A DNA stretch of 64,000 nt, from NCBI GenBank assembly GCA_015680685.1, contig MNCI01017725.1, positions 186,391-250,390 of the forward strand, written 5' to 3'. Each line of letters opens with the position of its first letter. Position 1 is the first letter of the stretch. Shown one piece after another: positions 35,640 through 47,738 of the stretch. Under the pieces are notes generated by a model. It ran no database searches. It was not told the DNA's origin and saw only the letters and a program-made list of their open reading frames with translations. Position numbers and translations under genes: made by a program. This DNA is from Gnetum montanum. Its lineage: Eukaryota; Streptophyta; Gnetopsida; Gnetales; Gnetaceae.

Positions 35640-36420
35640 GTATGGGATTCCAGTAGAGAACCTTATCTCCTAGTTGAAATTTGACTTTCCTAATTTTAAG
35701 GTCATGGAACTTTTTGTTGAATGCCTTATGCAACTCATTAGATGATAGGGCCACTAATCAATTTTCATCTAGCAAGTTGATATTCATTAATCTTTCTTGT
35801 TGTGCTAGACTCAAGTCAAGGTCGAGGTCATAGGTTGTTGAAAGTGTACAGGGCTTGAATTGAATAGGAAGCATTGGCAATTTTCTATACACAAGCTCAT
35901 AAGGAGAATAGCCTATAGGAAGTTTCCATGTTGAGTAGTAGGCCCAAAGGGCATCATTGAGTTTCATGCTCCAATCTTTCCTATATTTGCTAACAGTTCT
36001 TGTTAGAATCCTTATGATTTCCCTATTGGTAACCTTAGCTTGATCATTAGCTTGGGGATGGTATGACGTTGTGAGTTTATGTTCAACCCCTAGGTGTTGC
36101 ATGAGCTTTCGAAAGGTAGTGCCTGTAAAGTGAGTTCCATTATTGGAAATTAATGCATGTGGCACACCAAATCTATTTAGAACATTTTGTTGTACAAACC
36201 AAGCAGTAGTAGAAGATGTACAGTTGATGACGGCTTCCGCTTCTACCCATTCCATACAATAGTCAACAACAACTATGATGGACATCTTTCCATTTGACAT
36301 GGGCATGATGGAGCCCATGAAATCAATGTCTCATATGTCAAAGGATTCCAGTGGTTGAATCCATTGTTGAGGTCCCTCTGTTTGAGCAGTCATTCCACTA
36401 TCTCGTTGGCATCGTTCACA
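35640..36420 (-). pseudogene. M2 integrase
   Basis: Long open stretch 36318-35758. Blocks: MSNGKMSIIVVVDYCMEWVE (first catalytic Asp in VVDY), FGVPHALISNNGTHFTGTTF (second catalytic position Asn), GVEHKLTTSYHPQANDQAKV (catalytic Glu replaced by Lys), DWSMKLNDALWAYYSTWKLP and IGYSPYELVYRK. Two of the three DDE positions are substituted. It continues towards FQLGDKVLYW-like sequence near 35680. Confidence 0.85.
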
Positions 36421-36839
36421 AGACTAGACATATTGGTGAGCATCCCTAAAGATTATTGAACAATAATACCTTGCCATTAGGATTTTAATGGTCGTGCATA
36501 TTTCAACATAGTGGCCCCCACAAGGACCTTCATGAGTGTCTTAGAAAATGCATAATTGATTAGCATTAGGGACACAACAACGAACCAGGTCATCATTGCA
36601 CACCTTGTAGAGATATCCATTGATCTCCATGAAGCACTTTACCTGGTGAAGAAACTGTTATTTCTTTCGATGGTCCAACCCTTGTGGGATCTCTTAAGTG
36701 AGAAGATAGGTAAGAATGTCATCATACCATTTAGGCTCATTGGGCAATTGTTCAATTATAAACCCAGCAAAGAGGAGTTCATTAGGAAACATATCAGATA
36801 GTGGGTTCTCTTCCTCTTTATTGTCCCATCGTAACTAAG

Positions 36840-38060
36840 ATAACTAATCAATGACCACATTCTCAGTGCCCTTTCAATCTACCATCATAAGATCGAATTC
36901 TTGTAAGATCACCAATGACCATATGACATAGGGGCTCACCATTGGCTTGTTCATCAGGAAGCAGATTACACTATGGTTTGTGTGCACAAACACCTTGTAT
37001 CTAAGCACATAATGCCTGAACTTCTCTAGAGTGAACACCACTGTCATTAATTCTTTTTCTGTAGTGGCATAGTTCAGTTGTGCATCCATAATACTTCAGC
37101 TAGCATAATGGATGTAATATGGACATTTCTTATCATCCATCTACATAAGCATAGCTCCCTAGACATAATTTGATGCATTTGTCATAACATGAAATGGTCT
37201 GGACTAGTTGAGTGCTTATAAAATTAGAGTTTCTATAAGTTTCTCTTTTAGTTGCTGGAATGCTTTTTCACGTTATGTGGTCTAGAAAAATGGAGCATCA
37301 GCTCAACCAATGGTTTTGAAATCTTAGAGAAATTTTCTATGAATCACTAGTGGTAGCCAATATGTCCAAGGAATGACCAAACATCTTTAACATTTTTTGG
37401 TTGGCAGGTTATTCCTTGGAAGACCCTTATTTTTTTGGGGTCTACCTCAATTCTTGCTTGCAATACTCTATGCCCCAATACAATTTCTTCTTGGACCATC
37501 AGGTGACTCTTTTGCTAGTTGAGACTGAGGTTTGTCTCAACACTTCATTTCAATACTTGCTCAAGGCAGTCCAAGGCTTGCTCAAATGCAGCTCCATCAG
37601 TGGAGAATTCATCCATGAAGACTTCCAGACTACTACCAATCTGCTATTGAAAAATGCTTTGGACCAAGCGTTAGAATGTAGTAGGGGCATTACATAGATC
37701 AAAAGGCATCTTGCAATATGCAAAAGTCTCCCAAGGACTCATGAATGTTGTCTTGGCCTGGTCCTTTGGCGTGATCTGGATTTGGTTGTAACCACTATAA
37801 CCATTTAGGAAACTATAGTAATAATTCCTAGAGATCATGTCTAACACTTGATCAACAAATGGCAACAAAAAGTGATCCTTGAATATTTAGCAATCAAAAA
37901 TCAATGCAAACTTGCCATTTGCCACCTTTTTTTGGCATAATCACGAGTGGGCTAACCCGCTCACTATCTGTTATGGGATAAATGAACATTGCCTTGAGAA
38001 GTTGTTCAATTTCTTCCTTGATAATTTATTTTAGTTTAGGGTTCAATCGCCTCTATGACT
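36840..38060 (-). pseudogene. M2 reverse transcriptase and RNase H
   Basis: RNase H block QLNYATTEKELMTVVFTLEKF and VFVHTNHSVICFLMNKPM (37089-36874). RT blocks read YSFLNGYSGYNQIQITPKDQ, WETFAYCKMPFDLCNAPTTF (37868-37671) and, in another frame, EVFMDEFSTDGAAFEQALD near 37620, where the second Asp of the YxDD box is Glu. It aligns with P1 21780-23270. Confidence 0.83.
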
Positions 38061-38579
38061 TTCTCTTTAGCTTCATGGTCGGATCAATGGAGATGCGATG
38101 CTAGCATATCCTAGGATCAATCCCTGTGAGTTTAGGATATAACTAGGCAAAATTTGTTGACTAGTTTTTAACTACATTTAATAACATCTTTTTCTACTCT
38201 GGAGTAAGATTTGCATTGATTATGACTAGCTTTCTATTCTTCAAAAATACATATTTCATGTTGGCCATTAGAGTTTTTAGTTCAAGGGGCTTTTACTTGA
38301 AATTTTTAGAAATTTCCAACTCTTCCCAATAGGTACCATCATTTGCATCATCAGAGAGTTGGTGATCAACTTGTTGTAGTTCATCCATGCCTACAACATA
38401 TGCACATGTTAGGCTCTCAATGGTGAGCCACTGGGTGCCCTCTTATTTTGTGGTTGCTACATACAGATACCTTTGAATATCAACTTCTGGTGCACATTGC
38501 TTGCATATAGAGATGGATGCTCATTTCACTACCCAGAGTTTCTACACACAATTACATCTTGTATTGCTATATGTGATGC

Positions 38580-39126
38580 ATGGAACTCACTTCTTCCCAA
38601 TCTTTCCAAATGAATTTTCTTTGGATATTTCCAAGGAAAGATCTCTAATGCCCATTCTTACATCAAAGGTGTTTAGCCATGTCCTTTCCATGATGATTGG
38701 GAGGTCCCCTTTGTAGTTCTCCACCTTGATCATTAGGAAATTAGCAGGGTAAGACCACGCATAGATAGTGGTCACAATGTCTTCTACTAGTTCCAATGGA
38801 ATAGTGATGGACTAGTTTGCTAATTCTAATATGATATTGCTCTTCTTGATAGGAGGTAGGTTCCATGTAGTCTACATCTTGTGAGAGATCAGGTTGACAT
38901 CAGAATTGAAATCAAGAAGAACTTTGCATGGTTCATTCCTAGCAATCTGCAAATAAATTATAGGACTTCCAGGATCAGCTAATTTCCTGGGAAGGTTTCT
39001 AGCATGAATCCAATCAGATACGATGTGAGTAACCATCACAGTATGGATCTTGGGTGATGTTTGGTTTGAAGGGGACTTGAAAGAATTTGATACAGAGGAA
39101 GCTGGAGGAATAAGGTTGTCAACCAA
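38580..39126 (-). pseudogene. M2 aspartic protease
   Basis: The open segment 39126-38872 holds PGSPIIYLQIARNEPCKVLL followed by DFNSDVNLISHKM, where the active-site triad D-S/T-G reads D-F-N. The segment to 38587 has ELVEDIVTTIYAWSYPANFL and IIMERTWLNTFDVRMGIRDL. Confidence 0.8.
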
Positions 39127-39179
39127 AGGTGTATTTGAGGGCTTAGGTAGACTATGTGATCAAAAGAAAGGTCTTTTCT

Positions 39180-41568
39180 TTGATCAAGTATTCAAACCAC
39201 TTAGTTGATGAACCGATTATAAATAATGGCCTTGGTAGTGTTGTGTTGTTGCAGTTGAGCTATGAGTTCATCCTACATAGGTGGAGCAAGTGGTAGCTAT
39301 GCTGAGGAAGGAGAAAGATATGCAGGAACAGGAGGGGGATAAAGGTAAAAGGTGGTATCCTTTCTTGCATGTGAAGAATGACTTTATTGATAATCAAAAG
39401 GATGGTAGTTAGATTGGAAAGTAGAAACTTGATTGGAGGAGTTACATGGAGACAGGGGTTGTTGAATGTAATACCCATATGGATCAAGTTGTTTGTAAGG
39501 GTATTGTTGCCTTGGTGGTGCCAGTTCCCATGACTATGGTTGTTGTCACTATCGATATTGCTCATATGGTTATGGTGGAGTTCCACTTGGATAATACTGT
39601 TGTTGCTGGTAAAACTACTTAAAATTTCCTTGAGGATAAGGCAATCTTTTGGGTGTTTGCCTTTGTGCAAGTCATGGATTTAAAGCGTACATCCCAACCT
39701 CCTATAAGTGTGACACTATGGGGCAACATCCCTTAGGATGTTCATACTAGCAGACATCACATCCACCATCATCATCTAATTTACTTCCTGTAACTTCTTC
39801 TATTACAACAATCTTGCCCTTACCTCTTTAATAGGCATGTTCAGCTTCCTTACACCTACTGTGCTCATGATTACTACCTTGTTCTTTGAACTCTTTAGCA
39901 ATTTTTAGGATAGCTTGAAATCTACTACCCATAGTGTTCCATAACTAATCAACCTTGGCTGTAATTTCATATTGAAATTTTTGGAGCAGTAAGGTTTTCC
40001 TATTCACCACCTCATCAAGTTTTGATTCTTCCTTATTATCACAAAATCGAACCTCTCTCTTGTGAATGGTAGGATCACAATTATACCTTTCTACACTTTC
40101 TCATTTTCTCAATTCACCTTCCTCTTTAGCTACTTGCACAATCAATCATTGGATCTAATAAGCGCTTAATTCCAATAATTGCCCTTGGGCATAGACATCA
40201 AGGTTTTTCCTTGTTTAAGATTGAAGCCCGTCTACAATGTGGCAAATTTGATCCAATTGAGAATAATCATGACTAGGACATGTCTGCATTAAGGAATAGT
40301 ATTAGTCAATGGCAGGATACAAGGGTTCATGTGTTCCTGATTTCCATCCTTGGATCTACCTTCTTAAGTTGGAAACTTTTGAGTATGTTTGATATTTATC
40401 ATTAAAAAATTTAAGCATTATACTCCATCGTCTAATAGATTCTGGTTCTAAGGACCGATACCAATTTTCTGCTTCTTTAATGAGTATCCTTGGGAACAAC
40501 TTAAGTTTTTGCCACTCATTCTCTATATTTTGTAAGGCACATGCATCTTGAAAAGCTTGACAATGGTTTTGTAGATCTGAGTTATATCCCCCTTCAAACC
40601 TAGGAATATTATTCATATCTAGCCTCTTGATCCAATTATCCTTTACATGCCTTGTTAGAATTCATACTTCCTCTGCAATGTTTAGCATACTTTGGGTAGC
40701 AAGAAAAGGCTTATTGAGTCCATTATTTTGGTGCCTATGATGCCCTTTACTACCCATTCATTCATGGGATCGTGTCTCTCTTAAATGCCTACGCCCTTGG
40801 TCTTACCTTGCATGACGATCTCTTCAATCATTTTGATCTCATTGGTCACCTCCACCATAGTCATGCCCCCAGTGATTATGGTCAGTTCCAGAAGAAGAAG
40901 ATGATGATGACGAAGGTAAAGAGGAAGGAGGACTCACACCATCATGGTGCCTACTACCACCTCTTCAGTGATCATGACCATGATCACAATCTTATTTCTT
41001 GTCTACATCCCTACCTTAACTTGCCTCTTTGAATCCTTCTTTGTTATTGGATCCATTCTTGCCAGAATTGGGATTGTGAATTGTAGACTACAAGTTCTAG
41101 TTTTGACCTCCTTCACTAAAGTCAAAGAGAGGAATGTCACTAAATAGAAAACCCCTAGAGAATGGCTCTCCATCATCTTTTTTGGTATAGCAGGAATGAT
41201 GAATCATTAAATCCTTTTCCCTTCACAAATTCATAACATTGTTCTAAATAGTGATTCCTAAGACGTTATGCCTCAGTGGGATAATAATCCCTAGTGTCAC
41301 TATCCTACACCACGTACTCAACATGAAGTCCTTAGAGACCCCATCATATAAGCATTTTTTGGAGCATTGTAAGAATGGATCAATCGGGTAGCAACACAAT
41401 GTTGCCCTCCATGTCACGCCACCACAACTATTCATCTTGGTGTAGGATGAAGATGATATTTGGTACATACTCATCAGGATGAGCATATTCCACTCGGTAT
41501 TATTGAGGCATTGGCTGATGTACTCCTTCAGACTTGGACAAAGAATCACTAATATGAGAAGAAGACAT
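39180..41568 (-). pseudogene. M2 gag
   Basis: ATG at 41568 (MSSSHISDSLSKSEG). Core at 40616-40356 is well kept: MNNIPRFEGGYNSDLQNHCQ, KLKLFPRILIKEAENWYRSL and RRWSIMLKFFNDKYQTYSKV. A zinc-knuckle-like CDVCxYEHPKGCCP lies near 39750 and a Pro/Tyr/Gln-rich tail near 39650-39260. Stops interrupt the rest. Confidence 0.8.
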
Positions 41569-41711
41569 TTTATATTAGAAAATAAAAATTACGGTATGCT
41601 TCTAAATATTGTTGTAGTAATCTTAAGATGTGATATGACTCTAAGGTTCGTTCCAACGATTTGAATACTTTTCACTAAATCCTAGATAGTGCATGTAACA
41701 ACTAGAAGGTC

Positions 41712-41729
41712 CTCGGCAATGACGCTAAT
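41712..41729 (-). other. M2 primer binding site
   Basis: On the element strand TTAGCGTCATTGCCGAGG directly follows the 5' LTR. It keeps the GCCG core of the tRNA-Asp complement better than the other copies. Confidence 0.7.
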
Positions 41730-42412
41730 GATGAGTGGTGAGTTTCCCCTATACCCAACCATATGAATCACTAAGGTGTTCATTTACGATCCGGTCAAAT
41801 TCCACAGACCTTAAGTTCTTAAGTACACTAGTTTCTAAGAAGTGAAATCTAATTGGAATGATCATTGTCTTCCCAACTACACTTGTGAAGCTCAAGGAGA
41901 TGGTTTAAGTGTAATTGAGGTACATGAAAGGTAGATTAATTTAATTGCTTACAATAAGAATGAAAGGTAGAGTAATTTAAGATCTAATTCATCTACTGCC
42001 TAGCTAGCCTAATACAAGTACCCATTTCCACTTTTGAGATACATCCTAAACACGTGTAGCGATGCTGAGCTACCAAATGTTAAGTGTTTTTGGGTTACCA
42101 AGTTCTACATGTATGCTCGAGGTGGTCAAGCTTGTGTTCATTAACAACTAGAAATTAATTGCTTAACTAAATTACATTAAAGTGAAATGCATGAAAAAAA
42201 GTGCATGAATATTAAATGCATTGAGAAAACATTAATCTATTCTCAGTGCTGCAAGGATGATCAAAAGGGTTTGTTTTTATTCCTATCATACTACTGTGCT
42301 TAGGTACATCAATGCTCGAACAAAGATCCGTACACACTTAGAGTCTTGCTATAGGCACTTAGAAAATATTCTAACTCTAGAGAAAATAAACTGCAAGAGC
42401 TTCACTATCTAA
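41730..42412 (-). repeat. M2 5' LTR, truncated by P2
   Basis: Matches 32566-33250 base for base with moderate divergence, then stops at CACTATCTAA where P2 begins. The missing U3 part should lie on the far side of P2, outside the window. TCTAA (42408-42412) would be P2's target-site duplication. Confidence 0.8.
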
Positions 42413-43339
42413 TGAGTTTCAGTTTCTTACGTTGACTGGGCCTCATTGACAAGTCCCCGTCAACATAGTCTATTACGTCGATGAGGCCCCATTGACATAG
42501 TCTTATGTCAACACAGCCCCGTCGATGTAGGGGTCTATCCTAGTCTATAAATAAAAGCCACCAGCCACATTTATGGCATCAATTCTCATAGTAGTAGTAG
42601 AGCTCTTGCAATTTTTCTATTCGAAAGTTAGAATATTTTTTACAAATGCCTGTAGCAAGAGTCATTGAGTGTATGGATCTTTATTGAGCATTGTTCTACC
42701 TGAGCATGACAGTGTGTGTAGCAATAAAGATATGCTTTCTGATAAACCTTGCAACATTTTGGATAGATTAAATATTTCATTTATGCATTTAATGATATTA
42801 TTTTCAATTACTTATTCAATTTTTTCCATTAATTAAGCTAATTAAGATAATTGAGCAAGATAAGCTAGATAGATTAAATACATAAGTACGACTGCTTTGA
42901 TCATAACATATATTTTCTTGGTAATTTTAGCAGCATTATTGCTTGGTACACCTGGTAGCATAGCACTTGGTATCCCAACAGTGGATACATGGGTTTAAGA
43001 TGTGTACGGAAAGTGGGACTGGATACTTATGTTAGGATTAGCTAGAGGCTAGTAGGTTAGTTACATTGAATTAGCCATTAAATTACCTTGTCTTTATCTC
43101 TATTCAAGCACCAAGACTATAAAACATAAAACTATAAAAATTGTATGCCTCAATTACACTTAACCATACCATGTGCTTCACAAGTGTAATTGGGAAGACA
43201 ATGAGTGACCTTAGGGCTAGGTTCACTACCTAGAAGACCAGTGCACTAGAAACTATAAAGTCCATGGAATTCGACCAAATCATGCAGGAACACTCTATGA
43301 TTCGTATGGTTGGACATAGGGGTAACTTGCCACTCATCA
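42413..43339 (+). repeat. P2 5' LTR
   Basis: Starts TGAGTTTCAG inside the M2 LTR and ends CACTCATCA before the PBS. It has a TATA box (TATAAATAAAA, about 42545), AATAAAGATATG near 42724 and the CGTATGGTTGGACATAGGGG phrase near its 3' end that all LTRs here share. Confidence 0.8.
42430..42555 (+). promoter_or_regulatory. P2 U3 repeat array and TATA box
   Basis: Three or more copies of a GTYGAY...GGCC...TTGAC unit: GTTGACTGGGCCTCATTGAC (42431-42450), GTCGATGAGGCCCCATTGAC (42477-42496) and GTCGATGTAGGGG (42521-42533), with GTCAAC in inverse orientation between them. TATAAATAAAA follows. The same unit occurs inside P2 at 59379-59402. Confidence 0.65.
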
Positions 43340-43357
43340 TTGGCACCACTACCAGTG
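43340..43357 (+). other. P2 primer binding site
   Basis: TTGGCACCACTACCAGTG directly follows the LTR. It fits the tRNA-Asp complement through C/G-to-T/A changes. Confidence 0.72.
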
Positions 43358-43569
43358 TCTTTGTTTATTGAAACATGTGCTATGTAGGCTTAGTGAATAC
43401 CATTAATATCATTGTACAAACCTCAAGGTCAATATCATTCCCGCTATACATAGAATTATAAAAGCACTAACATTTTATGTCATATTACAAAATTTCTTCT
43501 TCTTCTCATAGGTGCAAAGATGTCAAACCACCAATGACACATGAGTGCACAGTGGTATATACTCATCTA

Positions 43570-43878
43570 GATGAGTATGTACTAGATTTCACCTTCATCC
43601 TACATTAGGATGAACAATTGTGATGGCATGATATGGACAGCAACATCGTCTTGCCCCCTGATTGATCTATACTAGTGATGTAGTTTCAAACTCTTAAGAA
43701 GTTGGGCATTCCAAATATTCATGAGGAATATGTTGTGAATGGTTATGACACCCAGGACTACTATCCCATTGAAACACAACATAAGCGAGATCAACATTCA
43801 AAGAAGCACCATGAGGCTACGAAGGGGAAACATTTCATTAATCCCTTGTTCCTACTAAATCAAGATGACAATGAGGAT
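43570..43878 (+). pseudogene. P2 gag, N-terminal part
   Basis: LKKLGIPNIHEEYVVNGYDT followed by KHHEATKGKHFINPLFLLNQ, matching P1 gag at 8320-8480. It is cut at 43878 by M3. The leader before it (43358-43569) shows nothing else. Confidence 0.75.
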
Positions 43879-44777
43879 AGATGAGTGGAAAGGTACCCCT
43901 ACACTCAACCATATGAATATGAGCATTTCACGCATGATTCGGTTGAACTCCGTAGACAGGCAAGTTGTGGTATCTAGATAGTTACTCATTGATCGCAGTT
44001 CGTTATCTTCCCACTTGGACTAGTATTTGCTTTGTCATGTATGGTTTAGTCTAGAGTGAGGTATATGATGCAATCCTAACTAGTGCTACTCTTAGAGGCA
44101 ATAGAAAATAACTTTAATTAAGCTAGGAGGAAAAGGAAGAGAGAGTTAAGCTAATAGGACATAGGGGAGAGAATCTAAATTAGCCTAAGTGCAATGAGCA
44201 TCCATTCCTTAATCATTTGTACACATCTTGGACCTTGTGCCTGACTACTACCGAGATTACCAAGCGCATATCCTAGGTATGCTACTGGGATATGAAGTAG
44301 TCACACTTAAATGCTTGTGATTAAATCGTACTCATTCCATGTTTAATAACAGGGATAGAAAATGAGGGTGAGAGATATTAATTATGAAGGCAGTAAATAA
44401 TAATTAAACAACTAAAACTAAGTGAATGCTGCAATGATGAAGTAATCTTGATCTTTATTACTGATCATGTGCATGTCCAAGTACATCACACTTGAATAAA
44501 GGTGTTGTACAATTACAATCATCACATTGCAGGCATGCACTAGGAGAAAGGGTTGAGAAGAACTAACAAATGACTGAAAAACTAACTGACTAAGAAAAAA
44601 TTTCCTAACTGAACTACTACTTCCCTCCGTGTGCCTACATGTGGATTTATAGGCCCACACAGGAGTCACGATATCGTGTATCTGATATCATTATTTAGGT
44701 CACGATATTGCATACCCAATATCGTGGATCCAATATCACGAGTCTAATATCAAAGCCTAATGAATCATGATTCATCA
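43879..44777 (-). repeat. M3 3' LTR with palindromic U3
   Basis: Pairs with 51838-52528, roughly 90% identical by eye. It ends ATTCATCA before TACCCCCATGACT (PPT complement, 44778-44790). U3 palindromes: CACGATATCGTG (44667-44678, perfect) and the inverted pair CACGATATTG / CAATATCGTG (44701-44710 and 44717-44726). A TATA-like element lies on the minus strand at about 44645. Confidence 0.85.
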
Positions 44778-44790
44778 TACCCCCATGACT
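44778..44790 (-). other. M3 polypurine tract
   Basis: AGTCATGGGGGTA on the element strand, immediately before the 3' LTR start TGATGAATC. The same 13-mer occurs in the P2 internal module (59578-59590). Confidence 0.7.
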
Positions 44791-44883
44791 GAATGAAAAC
44801 TCGTCCTCAAGTCACACAAAATGAGAATAAGTCCCATTGATTACACAGTGGAGAGGTATGGGATTATTGACTGACTAGGAATT

Positions 44884-47738
44884 ATTCATGCCATAGTGGA
44901 GAATTGAATAGAACAAAATTGGGACATGAACACAAAATTACAAAATTGCAAAATTGAAAAATTTTATTAGAACTCATGTGGTTCCAAGTGGCAGTGGCTC
45001 CTCCATGGGTCACTTCCCCTTGTCTTGTGCTCCAGGTTGGGATTTGGTGGCTTTGAAGGAGTGCTTGGAGCTTTTCCTATTTGGTTCAAGGATCCTGTGT
45101 CATCCATGCTAATGTTTCAATGTTTGATGGAGGAAACGCTTCCCATGGACACGGTAGTTGCGGAAACATCTAATTTTCTTTGATGTACCAGGTTGCAAAT
45201 AGCCACTGTTCCACCTCGTAGGCTTTAGCTTTATCTTTGTAGTCCTGGTAATCTGTAAGTCGTTAAACCAAGTCCACCATGACATATTTCTATCCCTTGT
45301 AGCTAGCCTTGACCACCTTCAACCCAGAATTTGTAACTTCTAGACTTTGCAATGTTTTCTTGTGTTCTACAAATTCTATTTCGTATTTGATGTAGGTGGT
45401 AGCTACCTGCTTCTCCAGCTCTATCCTTTGGCATCTTGTTGTTAACATGGCCAAATTGGCATATCGTAGGTTTGCCAATTCCATGTACTCTGTAAGATCT
45501 TGGATCTATAGGTCTCGATTTTTGAGCTCTACTTGGTGGGTGAATGCATATGTGTCCAATATGGCTTGCCAATCAATGTGTTGAGCACTGAAGGTATTAC
45601 TGGGGGCCTTGTCCATATGGATCTCATTCTCGATGACTTTCTTGTACATCCCCACCTGGTCTCTGAAATGTTCTTTTAATGTTTCATGTCACTTGGCCTC
45701 ATTTTTCCATGTTCTTATTTCAATGGCTGTCTTCTAATGGATTTCACATACCTCCTCCATTGAGAGGGTTTGATTCTCTCTGGCCAAGCGATTCATGTCT
45801 TGGTTGAACCTAACCAACTGTTCTCATAACTACTAAAAATTTTCTTTGAGAACATTCTTTTGTTTATCCACAGTGGTCAACCGAAGATTTTCTACAACAA
45901 CCATTTTATTCTCTTCTTGTAGGGCCTTGAGTGCTTTAGCATGCGCGTATGTTTTAGCCTTCTCATTCTCCTCCACCACTCTTTTATTATTTTCCAATAG
46001 TTTATTAAGTTTCTCTATCATAAAATTGTCTAGTTGGTTTGCCGGAAGAATTGAGATGGATCCCACTATGCAGCTTATAGGGTAATGAGCCTTTCTTAGA
46101 GTCTTGCCAACGCTACCTCTGCATGCTCAGCCCTAATCTCTACCATGACCAGCTTTCCTTTGGTGGAGATGAGATCTAATTGTGTTGCTATGAAATCTTG
46201 TGGGATGTCAAACAAGGATGTCATTACTTGTCCTATCTATAGCAATCGATCAAGAACATCCTCATGCTTCGTAGGAGTCATTGACGGATCGGGTAGAGTT
46301 TGAGCATTGCGTGCTCCTATGAAATCTGTTGATGGCACAATAGGTATGTTGAAGGATTTCTTGATGTGGTCCATGACCACTTCTACGGCTCCCACTACAT
46401 CTTAGTGCTGCATGACCACTACTTGGCCCCTTCGCCAGTCTCTAGTTGCACCTAAAAGGATGCAGCGTTCCTTGAAATCTATTGTGACCAATGTGTCTCC
46501 CCTCCTCTTATCTGGATTGACACTTCACCCCATGTGCAATCTATAGAAACTGTGGGTCGTACGGTGTCGTTGATGATGCAGAAGAGATTGGCATCATCAT
46601 GACTTCCCCAATTGATCGTCTCAACAATACCCTTGAGATGGCTCATCGACGATCGATAATCCTGCGGTGGTGGTGGTGGTTGGTCTCGCTAGCTCGTGTT
46701 GGGCCCTACTTCTTGCTGTTGATTGGGCCTTGTACTTGGGAGTTGGCTAGGCCCTGTAGTCTAAGTTATAGTGGGCCCCATTATCTGTTCTTGTTCTAGC
46801 TCCAGCATCTCACCAGCACTCTTCCTTGGGGCTAGTGGCTTTAGCAACTTAGCAAATGAAGCATTTTGGGCTCTTCTGGGGACGTCATTGGTGTACCCCA
46901 GAATTCTAGCATGCCTACACAGCTTTTTGATGAGACAAGGGAAGGGAAATGCAAACTTCCCTATCCTATGTTCTTCAAATTGCCTCAAGATCTCCATGAG
47001 ATACAGATGGGGAAAGTTAGCATTAACCTTGCCCATCAATATTGCACTTCCTCTTATCGCATACGTTGAGATTCTATTTAATCCTTTCATGGGGAATATG
47101 TGATAAGTGCCAATCTTGAAATATATTCTTTCTTCTAGCATCAACTCTCCATATGTCTTGTCCTCCTTGTCGTACATCCTTTTCAACCAAATTCTTCGTG
47201 CATCAACATCGGAGCAAGTAGGCAAGTAAGCAACTTTTGGCCTTGTATTTGAAAGGTTCAACACTTCTGAAATGGACTTGGTGGAAAAATCTACAGACAC
47301 ACCACTAATGTCAACTGTGGTACCTTCTTTTTTATTATGCCAAAATTGGAATATTTCTCCTAAGTACCAAGCACCACTTTCAGATAGGATGGGCCGTAAT
47401 GGGGACCCTTTGAGTTGGTCCCTAATGGCCTTAGGAGCAAACACTGTGAAAGGTCCAAAGTTGAATTCCATGATGATGGCTACCGACATGGACCTTTCAT
47501 GAATGGCTTAAACACACTTTGGGGACAACATGAGATGTTGTCCCTGTTTAGGCACTTTAGCAGCTCCTACTTCTACCTATCCTGACTACACGGTAGCAAG
47601 AGGCTCTTGATGGATGCTAAAAAATTGCACCTTCTGCTTTGCATGTTTCTTAGGAGACGCCTAGCCTCTACCTCTTCTTGGTCGCTTGAACACACCTTGA
47701 GAGGGTCCTTCTTGTTGTCCACATTTAGGGGCCATTTG
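44884..47738 (-). pseudogene. M3 ORF3, best-preserved copy
   Basis: ATG at 47738 (MAPKCGQQEG). The open 242-codon segment 47489-46761 includes EFNFGPFTVFAPKAIRDQLK, SGVSVDFSTKSISEVLNL, EERIYFKIGTYHIFP, RGSAILMGKVNANFP and FAFPFPCLIKKLCRH. This order resembles the 'putative plant transposon protein' domain (Transposase_32 type) found with Athila-type elements; the link is my inference. A Pro/Gln linker (46770-46650) follows. Then comes a long coiled coil: EKLNKLLENNKRVVEENEKA (46030-45970) and ELANLRYANLAMLTTRCQRI (45480-45420). THGGATAT near 45000 is shared with M4. No signal peptide or membrane segment is visible. Several stops interrupt the linker and coiled coil. Confidence 0.75.

Larger units (their letters stand above)
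33431..35640 (-). other. M2 spacer between integrase and 3' LTR, ORF3 deleted
   Basis: Element order from integrase: PPT-like GTCATGGGGGAGATGGCC (about 35390-35408), A/T-rich DNA, an 81-bp tandem duplication (about 34658-34815), the CATGGGTAACATG block (34611), the hairpin (34126-34183), the 60-nt intron-like segment (33827-33768), then only about 170 bases to CATCCAATTTTGT, the sequence that follows ORF3 in M1. ORF3 is therefore missing by deletion. A (GA)9 run lies near 34349-34366. No TATA/palindrome module is clear here. Confidence 0.65.
32566..42412 (-). mobile_element. M2: gypsy-like element with full pol but no ORF3, inserted in P1 ORF3
   Basis: Minus-strand element with 3' LTR 32566-33430 and 5' LTR 41730-42412, the latter truncated by insertion of P2. 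Order: PBS, gag (41568-39180), protease (39126-38587), RT-RNase H (38060-36840), integrase (36420-35640), then a 2.2-kb spacer with hairpin and intron-like segment but no ORF3. Left target bases AGCAC (32561-32565); the right partner lies beyond P2. Confidence 0.85.

Noticed and set aside
44884-47738. ORF3 as a classical env-like glycoprotein
   Set aside because: The position fits, but no signal peptide, membrane helix or Cys-rich ectodomain is visible; the C-terminal half is a soluble-type coiled coil.
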